This document shows, in pieces, positions 7,900 through 16,211 of a stretch of DNA of 20,468 bases (position 1 is its first letter; each line of letters begins with the position of its first letter). The stretch comes from DATEZO01 sp035255485 (GTDB taxonomy: Bacteria; Pseudomonadota; Gammaproteobacteria; Burkholderiales; Burkholderiaceae_D): the NCBI GenBank assembly GCA_035255485.1, contig DATEZO010000218.1, positions 1 to 20,468 on the forward strand, written 5' to 3'. The notes under the pieces were generated by a model. The model did not search any database, was not told the DNA's origin, and saw nothing but the letters and a program-made list of their open reading frames with translations. Made by a program: the position numbers and the translations under genes.

Positions 7900-9039
7900 A
7901 TGGTAGCCATTTTCTGGATCTCGGTTCTTCTTATCGTCTATCCCTACGTGATTTATCCATTAGCGGTGTTCCTGCTCGGTGCCGCGCGCCCGCGCAGAGT
8001 CCGGCGCCGGGCGCAGCTTCCGAGCGTGACCATTCTGATCCCCGCTTACAACGAAGTTGCATACATCGGCGCCACCATTCGGAACAAACTGGACCAGGGC
8101 TATCCAAGCGAGAAACTACAGATAATCGTCATTTCCGATGGCTCGGATGACGGGACCGATGACGTGGTTGGGCGCTTCGAGGAGGCGGGAGTGACGCTGC
8201 TGCGGCGCACCGGGCGTGAAGGAAAAGCCGCGGCACTCAATGACGCGGTCAAACATGCAACCGGCGATATCATCATTTTTAGCGACGCCAATACGCTGTT
8301 CGGACCAGGAGCCTTGCGGCGGATAGTTGAGAACTTCGCCGATCCGGAAGTCGGCTATGTCACAGGATCACTTGGCTTCGCCAGCTCTGATTTCACCGTG
8401 AGCGGCGCCGGCGTGGATGCCTACATGCGTTACGAAGACATGGTGCGAAAAATGGAAACGAAAGTAGGCTCGATTATCGGCGTCAACGGAGGCGTCGACG
8501 CCATTCGCAGAACGCTCTATGTGGATATTCCTGCGCATTTGATCACGGATTTCGTCTTGCCGCTTAGTGTCATCGCCGGCGGTCACAGGGTGGTATTCGA
8601 TGCCGCGGTGACTGCCAGCGAAGTGCCGAACGACCAGGTCTCTTCGGAATTCCGCATGCGGGTGCGGGTCGCGTTGCGCGCGCTGCAAGGGCTGGCCCAC
8701 ATGCGCTGCCTGCTCAATCCATTTCGCTATCCGCTGACCGCGTTCTGCCTCGTATCGCACAAGGTGCTGCGCTACTTCGGGTTCGTTTTCATGCTCGCAG
8801 CCCTGATCAGCAACATGGCACTGGCCGGCACCGGCGCATTCTATCAAGCCCTGTTGGCATTCCAGCTCTTGGCCTACGGGCTCGCGTTGGCGGTGCTGTG
8901 GAATGGACTGCCACGGCGGCTCAGGAAGATCGGCCTTGTGCCGAGCTACCTTTTATTGTCCAATGCCGCCTTTGCGCTTGCCGTATATCGCTTCCTGCGA
9001 GGGGACTCCATGGCAACCTGGCGGCCTCGCGCTGGCTAA
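7900..9039 (+). CDS. Membrane GT2-family glycosyltransferase
   Basis: A 379-residue inverting glycosyltransferase of the GT-A fold. One N-terminal membrane helix (about 4-27) is followed by a basic cluster (RPRRVRRR). The catalytic domain has VTILIPAYNE (43-52), ISDGSDDGTDD (78-88, nucleotide binding), a DxD-like SDANT (128-132) and a TDFVLP motif (216-221) in the place of the usual TED catalytic base. RMRVRVALRALQGL (252-265) stands where processive enzymes have QxxRW. Two to three helices follow (about 275-370). The architecture fits cellulose-synthase-like or repeat-unit transferases anchored in the inner membrane. A clear AAGGAG lies nine bases before the ATG. It is the last gene of the plus-strand run and ends 8 bases from the convergent ATPase gene. 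Confidence 0.88.
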   Translation: MVAIFWISVLLIVYPYVIYPLAVFLLGAARPRRVRRRAQLPSVTILIPAYNEVAYIGATIRNKLDQGYPSEKLQIIVISDGSDDGTDDVVGRFEEAGVTLLRRTGREGKAAALNDAVKHATGDIIIFSDANTLFGPGALRRIVENFADPEVGYVTGSLGFASSDFTVSGAGVDAYMRYEDMVRKMETKVGSIIGVNGGVDAIRRTLYVDIPAHLITDFVLPLSVIAGGHRVVFDAAVTASEVPNDQVSSEFRMRVRVALRALQGLAHMRCLLNPFRYPLTAFCLVSHKVLRYFGFVFMLAALISNMALAGTGAFYQALLAFQLLAYGLALAVLWNGLPRRLRKIGLVPSYLLLSNAAFALAVYRFLRGDSMATWRPRAG

Positions 9040-9047
9040 GAGGGCAG

Positions 9048-10127
9048 CTACTCTGCGGGCGCTCCTGCAGTGATGTGCTCAAGCTCTTTAGTGATCCTTC
9101 CGAGTAAGGCCAGTGCGCTGGAATTATTGCGCAGCAGGCCATCGAGTGCGGCTTCGATGCGGGCCATGCGATTTTCCAGTTGAGAAAGACGCAGCGAAAA
9201 ATCCTCGCACGTCAGTGCCTCCAGTACGTCGTGCGAGCTGGCGGAACAGGAGGCTTGCCCGGAGCCGTTCGGCGTCGCGTCACCGCCGGCCATGGCCGGC
9301 GCCGATGCGGGCAGAGACGTTTCGCCGTCGATTTCGCTTGCAGTTTCAATGGCGTCGCTCCCGGAGAAACTGCATTTCCCGGACAGAAATCCCGACAATA
9401 GCAAGCGGTCGCAGATGGCATTGATACGCCGGGGGATGCCGGTGCTGGCACGATGGATTTCACGAAATACCTCGGGGGCGAACCGCGGCGATTCCTTCCA
9501 TCCCGCACAGCGGAGCCGATGCATGATATAAGCCTCCGTTTCTGCCACGTCCAATGGGCCTATATGGCAAGCGGCAATCACGCGCTGGCGAAGCTGCGTC
9601 ATTTGCGGGCTTTGCAGGGTTTGCCGGAATTCCGGCTGACCGATCAGGAAGCTTTGCAACAGCGCCCGCGAGTTAATCTGAAAGTTCGACAGCATGCGCA
9701 GTTCTTCGACTGCTTGCATGCTCAAATTTTGCGCTTCATCAACGACAAGCAGGCAGCGCTTTCCCGCGTGATGTGCGTCACTCAGGAATTTTTGCAGAGC
9801 GTTAAGCTGCGCCGCCTTGCTGGTGTCACTCGATGTCACGCCAAAGGCGGAACACACCATTTGCAGCGCGTCCTCGGCGCCCAGTTGGGTGCTGACGAGG
9901 TGGGCTGAAATGATCTTGTCGTGATTGAGCCTATTGAGCAAGTTCCTCGCCACCATAGTTTTTCCGGCGCCCACTTCGCCGGTAATAACGATGAATCCTT
10001 CATTACAGTGCAAACCATAGTCCAGGTAGGACATGGCCCGTTGATGCTGGCGGCTGGCGAAATAGAATAAAGGATTAGGGTTGGCCTGGAACGGCTTGTC
10101 GTGCAAGCCATAGAACGCTTCGTACAT
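9048..10127 (-). CDS. XrtA/PEP-CTERM system-associated ExeA-like ATPase (TIGR03015-like)
   Basis: A 359-residue AAA-type ATPase related to ExeA/GspA of type II secretion. The ATG at 10127 gives the typical opening MYEAFYGLHDKPFQANPNP; the longer open frame upstream overlaps the barrel gene and has no family resemblance. Walker A GEVGAGKT is at 50-57 and Walker B LLVVDEAQN at about 126-134. The sensor and lid region (TGIPRRINAICDRLLLSG) follows. The last 110 residues are a low-complexity Gly/Ala/Ser linker and then a likely coiled coil (LRLSQLENRMARIEAALDGL). The protein probably energises assembly of the export apparatus at the inner membrane. The start lies 13 bases after the stop of the outer-membrane barrel gene, in the conserved module order. 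No exosortase is next to it in this window. Confidence 0.9.
   Translation of the reverse strand: MYEAFYGLHDKPFQANPNPLFYFASRQHQRAMSYLDYGLHCNEGFIVITGEVGAGKTMVARNLLNRLNHDKIISAHLVSTQLGAEDALQMVCSAFGVTSSDTSKAAQLNALQKFLSDAHHAGKRCLLVVDEAQNLSMQAVEELRMLSNFQINSRALLQSFLIGQPEFRQTLQSPQMTQLRQRVIAACHIGPLDVAETEAYIMHRLRCAGWKESPRFAPEVFREIHRASTGIPRRINAICDRLLLSGFLSGKCSFSGSDAIETASEIDGETSLPASAPAMAGGDATPNGSGQASCSASSHDVLEALTCEDFSLRLSQLENRMARIEAALDGLLRNNSSALALLGRITKELEHITAGAPAE
9284..9301. repeat. 18-base perfect palindrome inside the ATPase linker
   Basis: CGCCGGCCATGGCCGGCG reads identically on both strands. It falls in the codons for the Ala/Gly-rich linker of the ATPase (PAMAGGDA). A G+C-rich low-complexity linker makes such symmetry easier to form by chance, so no function is assigned. 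Confidence 0.6.
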
Positions 10128-10140
10128 GTTTTCTCGTATC

Positions 10141-11667
10141 TCAGAAACGTTGGGTAAAGGAGAGGGCGGCGGCATTCTCGCGAAAGCTGCCGTCGAGCGT
10201 GCTCTCGAATCGCGTGGTGCGCAGGCCGAACGAGATGAAAGCACTGGCCGCAGGATGAAACGTGAGCGACACCGTCTGCGACCATTGATCGCTGCGCAGG
10301 TCGGGGACGTCTTTGCCCTCGCTGCGCAACCGGGCTGTCGAGAGGCGCAGCGTCGCCAATGGGGTGAGCCGATGGATCCAGGCCAGCCGGCCGCTTCGCT
10401 CGCGAATGTCGTTACTCAGCGAAAAGCTGTCGGCCACCCCCGGCGCCAAGCCGATTGCTTGCTGATCCCGCTGTGCGATGCTGAAAGTGAGCGAATCCCG
10501 CGGGCCGATCAAGGCAGCCGATGCCTCACGGGCATGATTGATGAAAAGGCGCGATGTCTGCACGTCATTCTCCACCGACAGCATCGGCCTGGCATCGTCC
10601 TGGTCCAGGCGGGAACGCACTGCTGCGGTGCGGGCAACCGGGTCCGGAATGCTGGCTGCGAGCAGATCCGACATCAGCTCTGCCACTACACTTTGCGCCG
10701 ATGCGCCGAGCAGGCCGGCTAGAAATGCGACGTCACGCGTATCGGTATAGCGCCAGTTGGTCAATGCGGTCCGGTAGTTGAACAGTGCGCTATGCGCCGT
10801 GCCAAAGAAGCGCTTTTCCCTTAATACCGCAAGCTGTGTATGTGGTGTCGGCGTCCAATCCAGCCCCCATCCTGGCGTGGCGGTGCGCTGCATTCCAGCG
10901 GACGTATAGTCGGATCGCTCCTGGCCGGCCGACGCCGATAGGTGCAGCGTTGGAAGCGCTTCCAGGTTCAACCCCGCGCGGACACGATCATCGCTTTTGT
11001 CGCCGATCACATCGTTGCGTACACCAGTCGTGCTGAAGCCGAGCGACCAGCCTACAGTGGTGGCGGAAGGATTTCTCAAGGTGCCAGTCCATTGATTGAC
11101 ACGCGTATGCGCAAAGGCTGCATCGTCGGAGCGGGCGTCGATCAAGGTGTAGCGCAAGTGGTAGAGGGCAAGTTCCGGGAAAACGCCCTTGATGTAGGGG
11201 GAAAGCTGTGCCGCTGACGTCTCGGTGAGATTCTGCGTTCCGCTTGTCGCCGCGATTGGCGCAGCCTGAAACGGCGACCTGTTGCGTTGGGAAATGCTGG
11301 CGCCCGCGTCCAGGTACAGACACTTGTCGATTGCCTCGATGTTGACGTCAGACGTCAGAAAATTCAAATTCTGCGAAAGCTCCGGGCTGCCCGCATAGCG
11401 CAATATATGATTGGCGTAGTCCAGGCGGGCTTTCATGCGCGCCCCGTTGCCTTCGATTTGGATGCCCGGGGCAATGTCCGTAATCCAGCCCTTCAATGCC
11501 GGGCCGGAAGTGAGCGTCATATTGGTGCTATAGGTCTCCGACAAGCCAATGCGCGGCACTATGCTCCACGAATCGGCGTGCGCAACCCCGGCAGGAAGCA
11601 AAGCCGCCGATAGCGCGAGCCAGTGGGCATTTGCCGCGCGCCGAGGCCATCTAGCGCCCGCTGCCAT
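10141..11667 (-). CDS. XrtA/PEP-CTERM system-associated outer-membrane beta-barrel (TIGR03016-like)
   Basis: About 508 residues with an Arg-rich signal peptide (MAAGARWPRRAAN, then a hydrophobic core and a likely cut after AGVAHA). Mature strands alternate polar and hydrophobic residues, and the chain ends in SFTQRF with a terminal Phe, as expected for an outer-membrane beta-barrel recognised by Bam. Position and length match the barrel found between the tyrosine kinase and the ATPase in XrtA loci, where it is presumed to form or assist the export route through the outer membrane. The start is uncertain. ATG 11667 (chosen, overlapping the kinase by 17 bases) and ATG 11685 are both possible, and neither has a clear Shine-Dalgarno sequence, so translational coupling to the kinase is likely. 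Confidence 0.8.
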   Translation of the reverse strand: MAAGARWPRRAANAHWLALSAALLPAGVAHADSWSIVPRIGLSETYSTNMTLTSGPALKGWITDIAPGIQIEGNGARMKARLDYANHILRYAGSPELSQNLNFLTSDVNIEAIDKCLYLDAGASISQRNRSPFQAAPIAATSGTQNLTETSAAQLSPYIKGVFPELALYHLRYTLIDARSDDAAFAHTRVNQWTGTLRNPSATTVGWSLGFSTTGVRNDVIGDKSDDRVRAGLNLEALPTLHLSASAGQERSDYTSAGMQRTATPGWGLDWTPTPHTQLAVLREKRFFGTAHSALFNYRTALTNWRYTDTRDVAFLAGLLGASAQSVVAELMSDLLAASIPDPVARTAAVRSRLDQDDARPMLSVENDVQTSRLFINHAREASAALIGPRDSLTFSIAQRDQQAIGLAPGVADSFSLSNDIRERSGRLAWIHRLTPLATLRLSTARLRSEGKDVPDLRSDQWSQTVSLTFHPAASAFISFGLRTTRFESTLDGSFRENAAALSFTQRF

Positions 11668-12526
11668 AGTGGTATTCGTAACCATAAACAAGCGGATTTG
11701 TGCTGCGAGCCTGGTTGAGTACCGCGTACTTCATGGGGCAGCCATCGATGGTCGCCAGGGCTTCCTTGACTGCGCTTTGCAGGGTCTGCTCCGCGTGGAC
11801 GACGAAAACGATTTGTCCCATATGCCTGGCAAGCGCTCTTGCTTGAGTGGTCAACAACAGCGGCGGCGAGTCAAATATGATGATGCGGTCGGGATAACGG
11901 TTTGCTATCTCATCCAGCAAGCGGGCCATCGTTTCACTGGCAAGCATTTCGGTCGCGCGGGGATGCGGGGTTCCTGCCATAACCAGGTTCAGGTTCGCGA
12001 CGTTGGTACGCAGCATCACCTCGCCGATATGCCTTGTTCTATCCTGCAGCACGTCCAGTAAACCGGCCTGGGGATGTAATCCAAGCAGGCCTGGCAATGA
12101 GGGGCGCGCGACATCGGCATCGATCAGCAACGCCGTGCGTTCGAGCTCCATTGCAATGCTCATGGCGAGGTTGGCAGCAACAAAGCTTTTCCCTTCCTGT
12201 GGCAGCGCGCTCGTCACCATGATCAAATTCGCGTTGCGGATCGGCCTGTTTGTATTGCGCGCGGCATTTGCCAGCAATGGCCGCTTCAAGACCCGGAATT
12301 CTTCCGCAATGAGCGAACCGGGCGTGTCCGGCACGATCATCCCGGATGCTGCAAGGCGCTCCAGGTCAATCTGGACGGGGCGGGAAGCTGCCGGCTGTGG
12401 CGTGACGGTGGTCAGAAAAGTTTGGCTGGATGCCGCACGACTAACCCTTGGTTCACCTGTTTCTGCCGTGTCGTGCTGCTGATTCATGCGCTCGAGGTGT
12501 TTTACAGCTTTTTCAATGAGGCTCAT
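11651..12526 (-). CDS. Exosortase-associated tyrosine autokinase (BY-kinase, TIGR03018-like)
   Basis: A 291-residue cytoplasmic bacterial tyrosine kinase without its own membrane domain. The P-loop SALPQEGKS (106-114), Walker A' ALLIDADVARP (132-142) and Walker B RIIIFDSPP (214-222) are all intact. The tail YGYEYHYG (281-288) carries four tyrosines in alternate positions, the usual autophosphorylation cluster. The first 100 residues are a variable region that probably contacts the chain-length protein. BY-kinases cycle phosphorylation with the Wzz-type partner encoded just upstream (12537-14117) to control polymer length and export. The ATG has GAGAGG about eight bases upstream and begins 10 bases after the stop of the partner gene. 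Its 3' end overlaps the barrel gene. Confidence 0.92.
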   Translation of the reverse strand: MSLIEKAVKHLERMNQQHDTAETGEPRVSRAASSQTFLTTVTPQPAASRPVQIDLERLAASGMIVPDTPGSLIAEEFRVLKRPLLANAARNTNRPIRNANLIMVTSALPQEGKSFVAANLAMSIAMELERTALLIDADVARPSLPGLLGLHPQAGLLDVLQDRTRHIGEVMLRTNVANLNLVMAGTPHPRATEMLASETMARLLDEIANRYPDRIIIFDSPPLLLTTQARALARHMGQIVFVVHAEQTLQSAVKEALATIDGCPMKYAVLNQARSTNPLVYGYEYHYGSGR

Positions 12527-12536
12527 GGGCTACCTC

Positions 12537-14117
12537 TCAGGCAATCGATTTGGTCAGCAGGAACGCCGTCACGACGACAATGAAATAGGTGGTCAGCATT
12601 ATCGCCGCCGTCCGCAGCAGGCGCCTCGAATGCGCGCGACTCGCAGCACTCATATTGTCATTAGCAACCATCGAGACCATGCCGAGTACGGGAAGCGACG
12701 TCACTTCCTGCAATTGAATACTGTCGTAGAAGCGCCCTCGAATTTCCTTTGCCAGAAACATCACTCCTCCGCCAATGGCCAGTGCGAGCACAATCGTCGC
12801 CAATAACATCAGTGACTTTGGTACGGAAACGGCGTTAGGCGAAACCCTGGGAGGATCGATCAGCCTGAAGTCCGCCACACCGGATACCGACAGCATATCG
12901 TCGGCGATATTGGCCGACTCTCTGCGTGCCGCCAGATTTTCGTAGTTCTTTTTATTCATCTCATAGTCTCGAGTCAGCTGAGCCAGCTGCGCCTCGTATT
13001 CCGGCATGCGGCGGACCGCTTCACGCAGATTCGCATAGCGCCCGCCGTATTCGGTAACGCGCACGCGAAGAGAGGCGATGTTCGCTTCCGCTTGCGCCAG
13101 TGAGACTTTCAATTGCTCCGATGCGCGGCCTCCTGCTGCGGCGACCTCGGTAAGCATGACGGCGCCCTTGCCATATTGCGCTGCCGCTTTCCTCCGCTGC
13201 TCTTTCAATTCCTGCAGCAACCGCCGTGCGCCGATTACGTCCGGGTGATTTTCTGTATACCTCTGCAACAGGCTGTCCAGGTCGCGCTGGACGGTGGCGA
13301 TGCGTGTATCCAGCTCCTCCACTGGTTGTGCAAGCGTGATAGCGCCCGTCTGGGAAGCAGCTGCTGGAGCGATGGCTCCGGTAGCCTCGCTGCTTTCGCC
13401 GTGCAAGCTGCGGCGCAAGGCGTCGCGTGAATTTTCCGCTTCACGCAATTGCAATCTAACTTCCTCGAGTTGCGCTCCCACCGCTGCCAGCTGTGTGACC
13501 TGGTCCTTGCTTTCTCCGGAAGCGAGTCCCACCATGTTTTGCAACTTGAACTCTTTCAGCCTGTTTTCGGCTTCCTGCAGCCTCTTTTCATATGTCGTGG
13601 CTTGCTCGTCAAGGAATTGCTTTGCGGCGTCCGTATCCGTGCGCTGGCCGGTCGATATGAATTTAGTGAGCAGCAGCTCAATCATGCGCCTTGCGCGTTC
13701 CGGGCTGGTGTCCCGAAATTTCAATGTATAGATGTTGTCGTGTGCGCCGGAGCCCTGAATGCTGAGCACTTTCATGACGTCATCGACGAGCCTTTCATGC
13801 TGCTCTGCCGTTTTCGCCTTGATATCCATGCCGGTCTCGTGTATCAGGCGCTCGACGTTGGGGCGGCTGATAATCACTTTGCTTAGCAAAGCCACGCGCT
13901 GATTGGTATCCGGCTGCACCGCCATTCCGACCATTAACGGCTTGAGGATGGACTCGGTGTTGACAAAAATGCGGGCAGATGCTTCGTATTTCTTCGGGAT
14001 GAGGAAGACGACAATGGCACCGACCACGGCGATGGCCCAGGCGGTGAACAGCCCCAGCCACAAATAGTGCGCCATGGCGCGGGCATGGCGCATCGCCTCA
14101 AAAATCACTTTATTCAT
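12537..14117 (-). CDS. XrtA-type polysaccharide chain-length determinant (Wzz/GNVR, TIGR03007-like)
   Basis: A 526-residue inner-membrane protein. The N-terminal Wzz domain includes a membrane helix at about 17-43 followed by PKKYEASARIFV. A long periplasmic region (about 150-410) is rich in heptad-like Glu, Gln, Leu and Arg and predicted to be coiled coil, with LTRDYEMNKKNYENLAARRE near its end (GNVR-like). The Pro-containing DPPRVSPNAVSVPKS leads into the second membrane helix (about 433-457). A further hydrophobic segment (about 500-524) ends the chain. It sets polymer length and links the kinase to the export lipoprotein. No kinase domain is fused, in keeping with the separate kinase gene downstream. 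The ATG has GGAA eight bases upstream, 76 bases after the export gene. Confidence 0.92.
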   Translation of the reverse strand: MNKVIFEAMRHARAMAHYLWLGLFTAWAIAVVGAIVVFLIPKKYEASARIFVNTESILKPLMVGMAVQPDTNQRVALLSKVIISRPNVERLIHETGMDIKAKTAEQHERLVDDVMKVLSIQGSGAHDNIYTLKFRDTSPERARRMIELLLTKFISTGQRTDTDAAKQFLDEQATTYEKRLQEAENRLKEFKLQNMVGLASGESKDQVTQLAAVGAQLEEVRLQLREAENSRDALRRSLHGESSEATGAIAPAAASQTGAITLAQPVEELDTRIATVQRDLDSLLQRYTENHPDVIGARRLLQELKEQRRKAAAQYGKGAVMLTEVAAAGGRASEQLKVSLAQAEANIASLRVRVTEYGGRYANLREAVRRMPEYEAQLAQLTRDYEMNKKNYENLAARRESANIADDMLSVSGVADFRLIDPPRVSPNAVSVPKSLMLLATIVLALAIGGGVMFLAKEIRGRFYDSIQLQEVTSLPVLGMVSMVANDNMSAASRAHSRRLLRTAAIMLTTYFIVVVTAFLLTKSIA

Positions 14118-14193
14118 TGTTCGGATTCCGTTAAAAGGTTATCGACGTGCCGTGCACGCTCTTGGCGAGCGCCACCATACGCATCGACGGAAT

Positions 14194-14805
14194 TCAGAAC
14201 CAGCTCTGCGGAATTACAAGAATGTCGCCAGGCCGCATTTCGACATTTGCCGTGAAGTCGCCGCGCTTTACCAGGTCATTGAGCCGTACGCTGTATTGCT
14301 TGTTACCTTCGGCGGTACGTAAAATCGTTGCCCTGTTCCCGCTTGCAAAATCGGTCATCCCGCCAACTGCAATCATGACGTCCAGCAACGTCATCTTCTG
14401 ACGATAGGGAAGAACCTGCGGTTTGGCCGCTTCGCCTATGACGCGGATTTGTTCGCTATACGGCCCGACGAAATTGGTCACTATCACGGTAACGATCGGA
14501 TCGCGCACAAATTGCGCTAAGGCTTTTTCGATGTCACGCGCTAAGGTCGTTGCACTCTTTCCGCTTGCGGGCATGTCTTCCACCAACGGCGCGTTGATTT
14601 TTCCATCAGGACGCACGGGGACTGTCATGGAAAGTTCGGGGCTGCGCCAAACCACAATGTTTAACGTGTCACCCGCGCCGATCAGATATTCGCTTGCGTG
14701 CTGTGACGTTGCCGGTGCGGGCGGATAGTTGGATGCGCATCCGGCGACGAGGATAACGGCACTGATCAGTAGTGCGAAAACACGCGTGAAAGTAGTTAGC
14801 AGCAT
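14194..14805 (-). CDS. Wza-like polysaccharide export lipoprotein (TIGR03027-like)
   Basis: A 203-residue exported lipoprotein. The ATG at 14805 is chosen because it gives a proper lipoprotein signal: a hydrophobic stretch (FALLISAVILVAGC) with lipobox LVAG-C at Cys23. The open frame extends upstream but lacks signal-peptide character. The mature protein starts with the Poly_export motif YLIGAGDTLNIVVWRSPELS, contains VRPDGKINAPLVEDMPASG, and has an SLBB-type segment (VIGEAAKPQVLPYRQKMTLLDVM). It ends with RPGDILVIPQSWF. It would sit in the outer membrane as the export channel and pair with the chain-length protein. It is the first gene of the minus-strand secretion module. Confidence 0.92.
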   Translation of the reverse strand: MLLTTFTRVFALLISAVILVAGCASNYPPAPATSQHASEYLIGAGDTLNIVVWRSPELSMTVPVRPDGKINAPLVEDMPASGKSATTLARDIEKALAQFVRDPIVTVIVTNFVGPYSEQIRVIGEAAKPQVLPYRQKMTLLDVMIAVGGMTDFASGNRATILRTAEGNKQYSVRLNDLVKRGDFTANVEMRPGDILVIPQSWF

Positions 14806-15304
14806 TCTTTCGCTCTTCAAGATGTGAAAACAGGACGAAGGAGCAGCATCTGTTGGCATGCTTTCCGCACGCAACAATAGGCACCAAGCCGTTGCGATTT
14901 CTTCGCAATACGATCAAGCACTATTTATCCAGATCGGGCTGCTCGCCTGTAGCTTCTTTGTCGACCGTAATCCATCAACTCGTTTCCGCTAGGACGTATG
15001 AAGCCCATTGTGGCTCCCGAGGCAATTCTCCTGCAGACGATGGGAAGCCCATGGATAGAGCGCTCAATATCGCGGTCCTACTTTAAAGAAGATGCCGTTT
15101 CGCAAGTTGATATTGGTCAATCATCACATTCGAAGATCTGACATGAAGGAACGGTCGGGGCCATGCTATGCAATCGCATGCCGGTGTGGCCCGCAAGCAG
15201 CGGAACAGCGTTATCGCATTCGTTGTCGCTAGGGCTTCGGCGTGCCTCGATATGAGTGATTCCTGTCGCATGTGCGCGGCACGAATAAATAGGGAGAGGC
15301 GCTG
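14806..15304. promoter_or_regulatory. 499-base divergent control region
   Basis: This region separates the export lipoprotein (minus) from the XrtA-type deacetylase (plus) and must hold promoters for both. No protein gene is convincing here. An AAGGAG at 14839-14844 followed by a TTG could start a 77-codon frame on the plus strand, but its composition is not protein-like. Two plus-strand matches to the sigma-54 layout with correct GG-N10-GC spacing are visible: TGGCATGCTTTCCGCA at 14854-14869 and TGGCCCGCAAGCAGCG at 15187-15202. Both deviate from the TTGC half. No good sigma-70 pair was found. A strong GGGAGAGG ribosome binding site precedes the ATG at 15305. Confidence 0.4.
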
Positions 15305-16201
15305 ATGTCCACAAACCATTTCGATACAGGCCCAATTGTCAATGCGCTTACCGTTGACGTTGAGGATTATTTTCAGGTGTCCGCGTTAGCACCGTATATA
15401 GACAGGGCCAGCTGGGATGCCATGCCATGTCGTGTTGAACGCAACATGGATATTTTGCTTTCAATATTTGCCGAACACGGTGTGCACGCCACGTTTTTTG
15501 TTCTTGGCTGGATTGGTGAGCGTTATCCGTCCCTGGTCAAGCGGATCGTCGCCCACGGGCACGAACTGGCCAGTCACGGACATGCGCATCGCCGTGCCAC
15601 CGAACAGAGCCCGGATGAATTTTTCCAGGATATTCGCCTGGCTAAAACTGTGCTCGAACAGATTTCCGGAACCGAGGTCCGCGGCTATCGCGCTCCGAGC
15701 TTTTCGATCGGATATGAAAACCATTGGGCCTTCGAGAGCATTTGGCGAGCCGGCTACCGCTACAGTTCGAGCGTGTATCCGGTCGCACATGATCATTACG
15801 GGATGCCGGATGCGCCACGCTTTCCTTATCTCGTCCATCGCGACCTGGTTGAAATTCCGATCACCACGGTACGGTTATTCGGCCGCAATCTTCCTGGCGG
15901 CGGTGGCGGTTATTTCCGGCTGCTCCCCTATGCGCTCTCAAGATGGGCGATTGACACGGTCAATGCGAGAGAGCGCCGCCCAGCCATTTTCTATTTCCAC
16001 CCCTGGGAAATCGATCCGGGCCAACCCCGTATTGCCGGCACGTCGCTAAAAACGCGATTCAGGCATTACGTAAATCTGGCGCGAACCGAGCCAAGGCTCC
16101 GACGTCTGGCATGCGAATGCCGATGGGGGCGTGTCGATCAAGTGTTCCAACAATTTTTGACCCCGATCGATGCTGCGCCGTTGAGCCTGGAATGCGCTTA
16201 A
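15305..16201 (+). CDS. XrtA system polysaccharide deacetylase (NodB domain plus DUF3473, TIGR03006-like)
   Basis: A 298-residue carbohydrate esterase family 4 enzyme. The diagnostic opening VDVEDYFQV (17-25) carries the catalytic and metal Asp residues. The metal histidines lie in ELASHGHAHR (about 91-100). RGYRAPSFS (about 136-144) is motif 3, and FYFHPWEID (about 228-236) supplies the last His. The C-terminal part (RFRHYVNLARTEPRLRRL) fits DUF3473. It removes acetyl groups from the polymer or lipid-linked intermediate. No signal peptide is seen. GGGAGAGG is seven to fourteen bases before the ATG. In related loci this gene usually sits downstream of the ATPase on the same strand. Here it is divergent from the export module, so the locus has been rearranged or follows a variant layout. 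Confidence 0.92.
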   Translation: MSTNHFDTGPIVNALTVDVEDYFQVSALAPYIDRASWDAMPCRVERNMDILLSIFAEHGVHATFFVLGWIGERYPSLVKRIVAHGHELASHGHAHRRATEQSPDEFFQDIRLAKTVLEQISGTEVRGYRAPSFSIGYENHWAFESIWRAGYRYSSSVYPVAHDHYGMPDAPRFPYLVHRDLVEIPITTVRLFGRNLPGGGGGYFRLLPYALSRWAIDTVNARERRPAIFYFHPWEIDPGQPRIAGTSLKTRFRHYVNLARTEPRLRRLACECRWGRVDQVFQQFLTPIDAAPLSLECA

Positions 16202-16211
16202 TGCGGGGCAA

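Noticed and set aside
9057..9068. 12-base word GGGCGCTCCTGC shared with 19101-19112
   Set aside because: The two copies lie in unrelated contexts with no longer similarity, so it is most likely coincidental.
14872..14888. Minus-strand TGGTGCC...TTGC sequence resembling a sigma-54 promoter upstream of the export gene
   Set aside because: The spacing between GG and GC is one base too long for the strict sigma-54 layout.
14853..15086. 77-codon plus-strand frame in the divergent spacer with AAGGAG before a TTG start
   Set aside because: The composition (many Ser, His, Arg and isolated Cys) is not protein-like, no family resemblance is seen, and it lies in the control region of two divergent genes.
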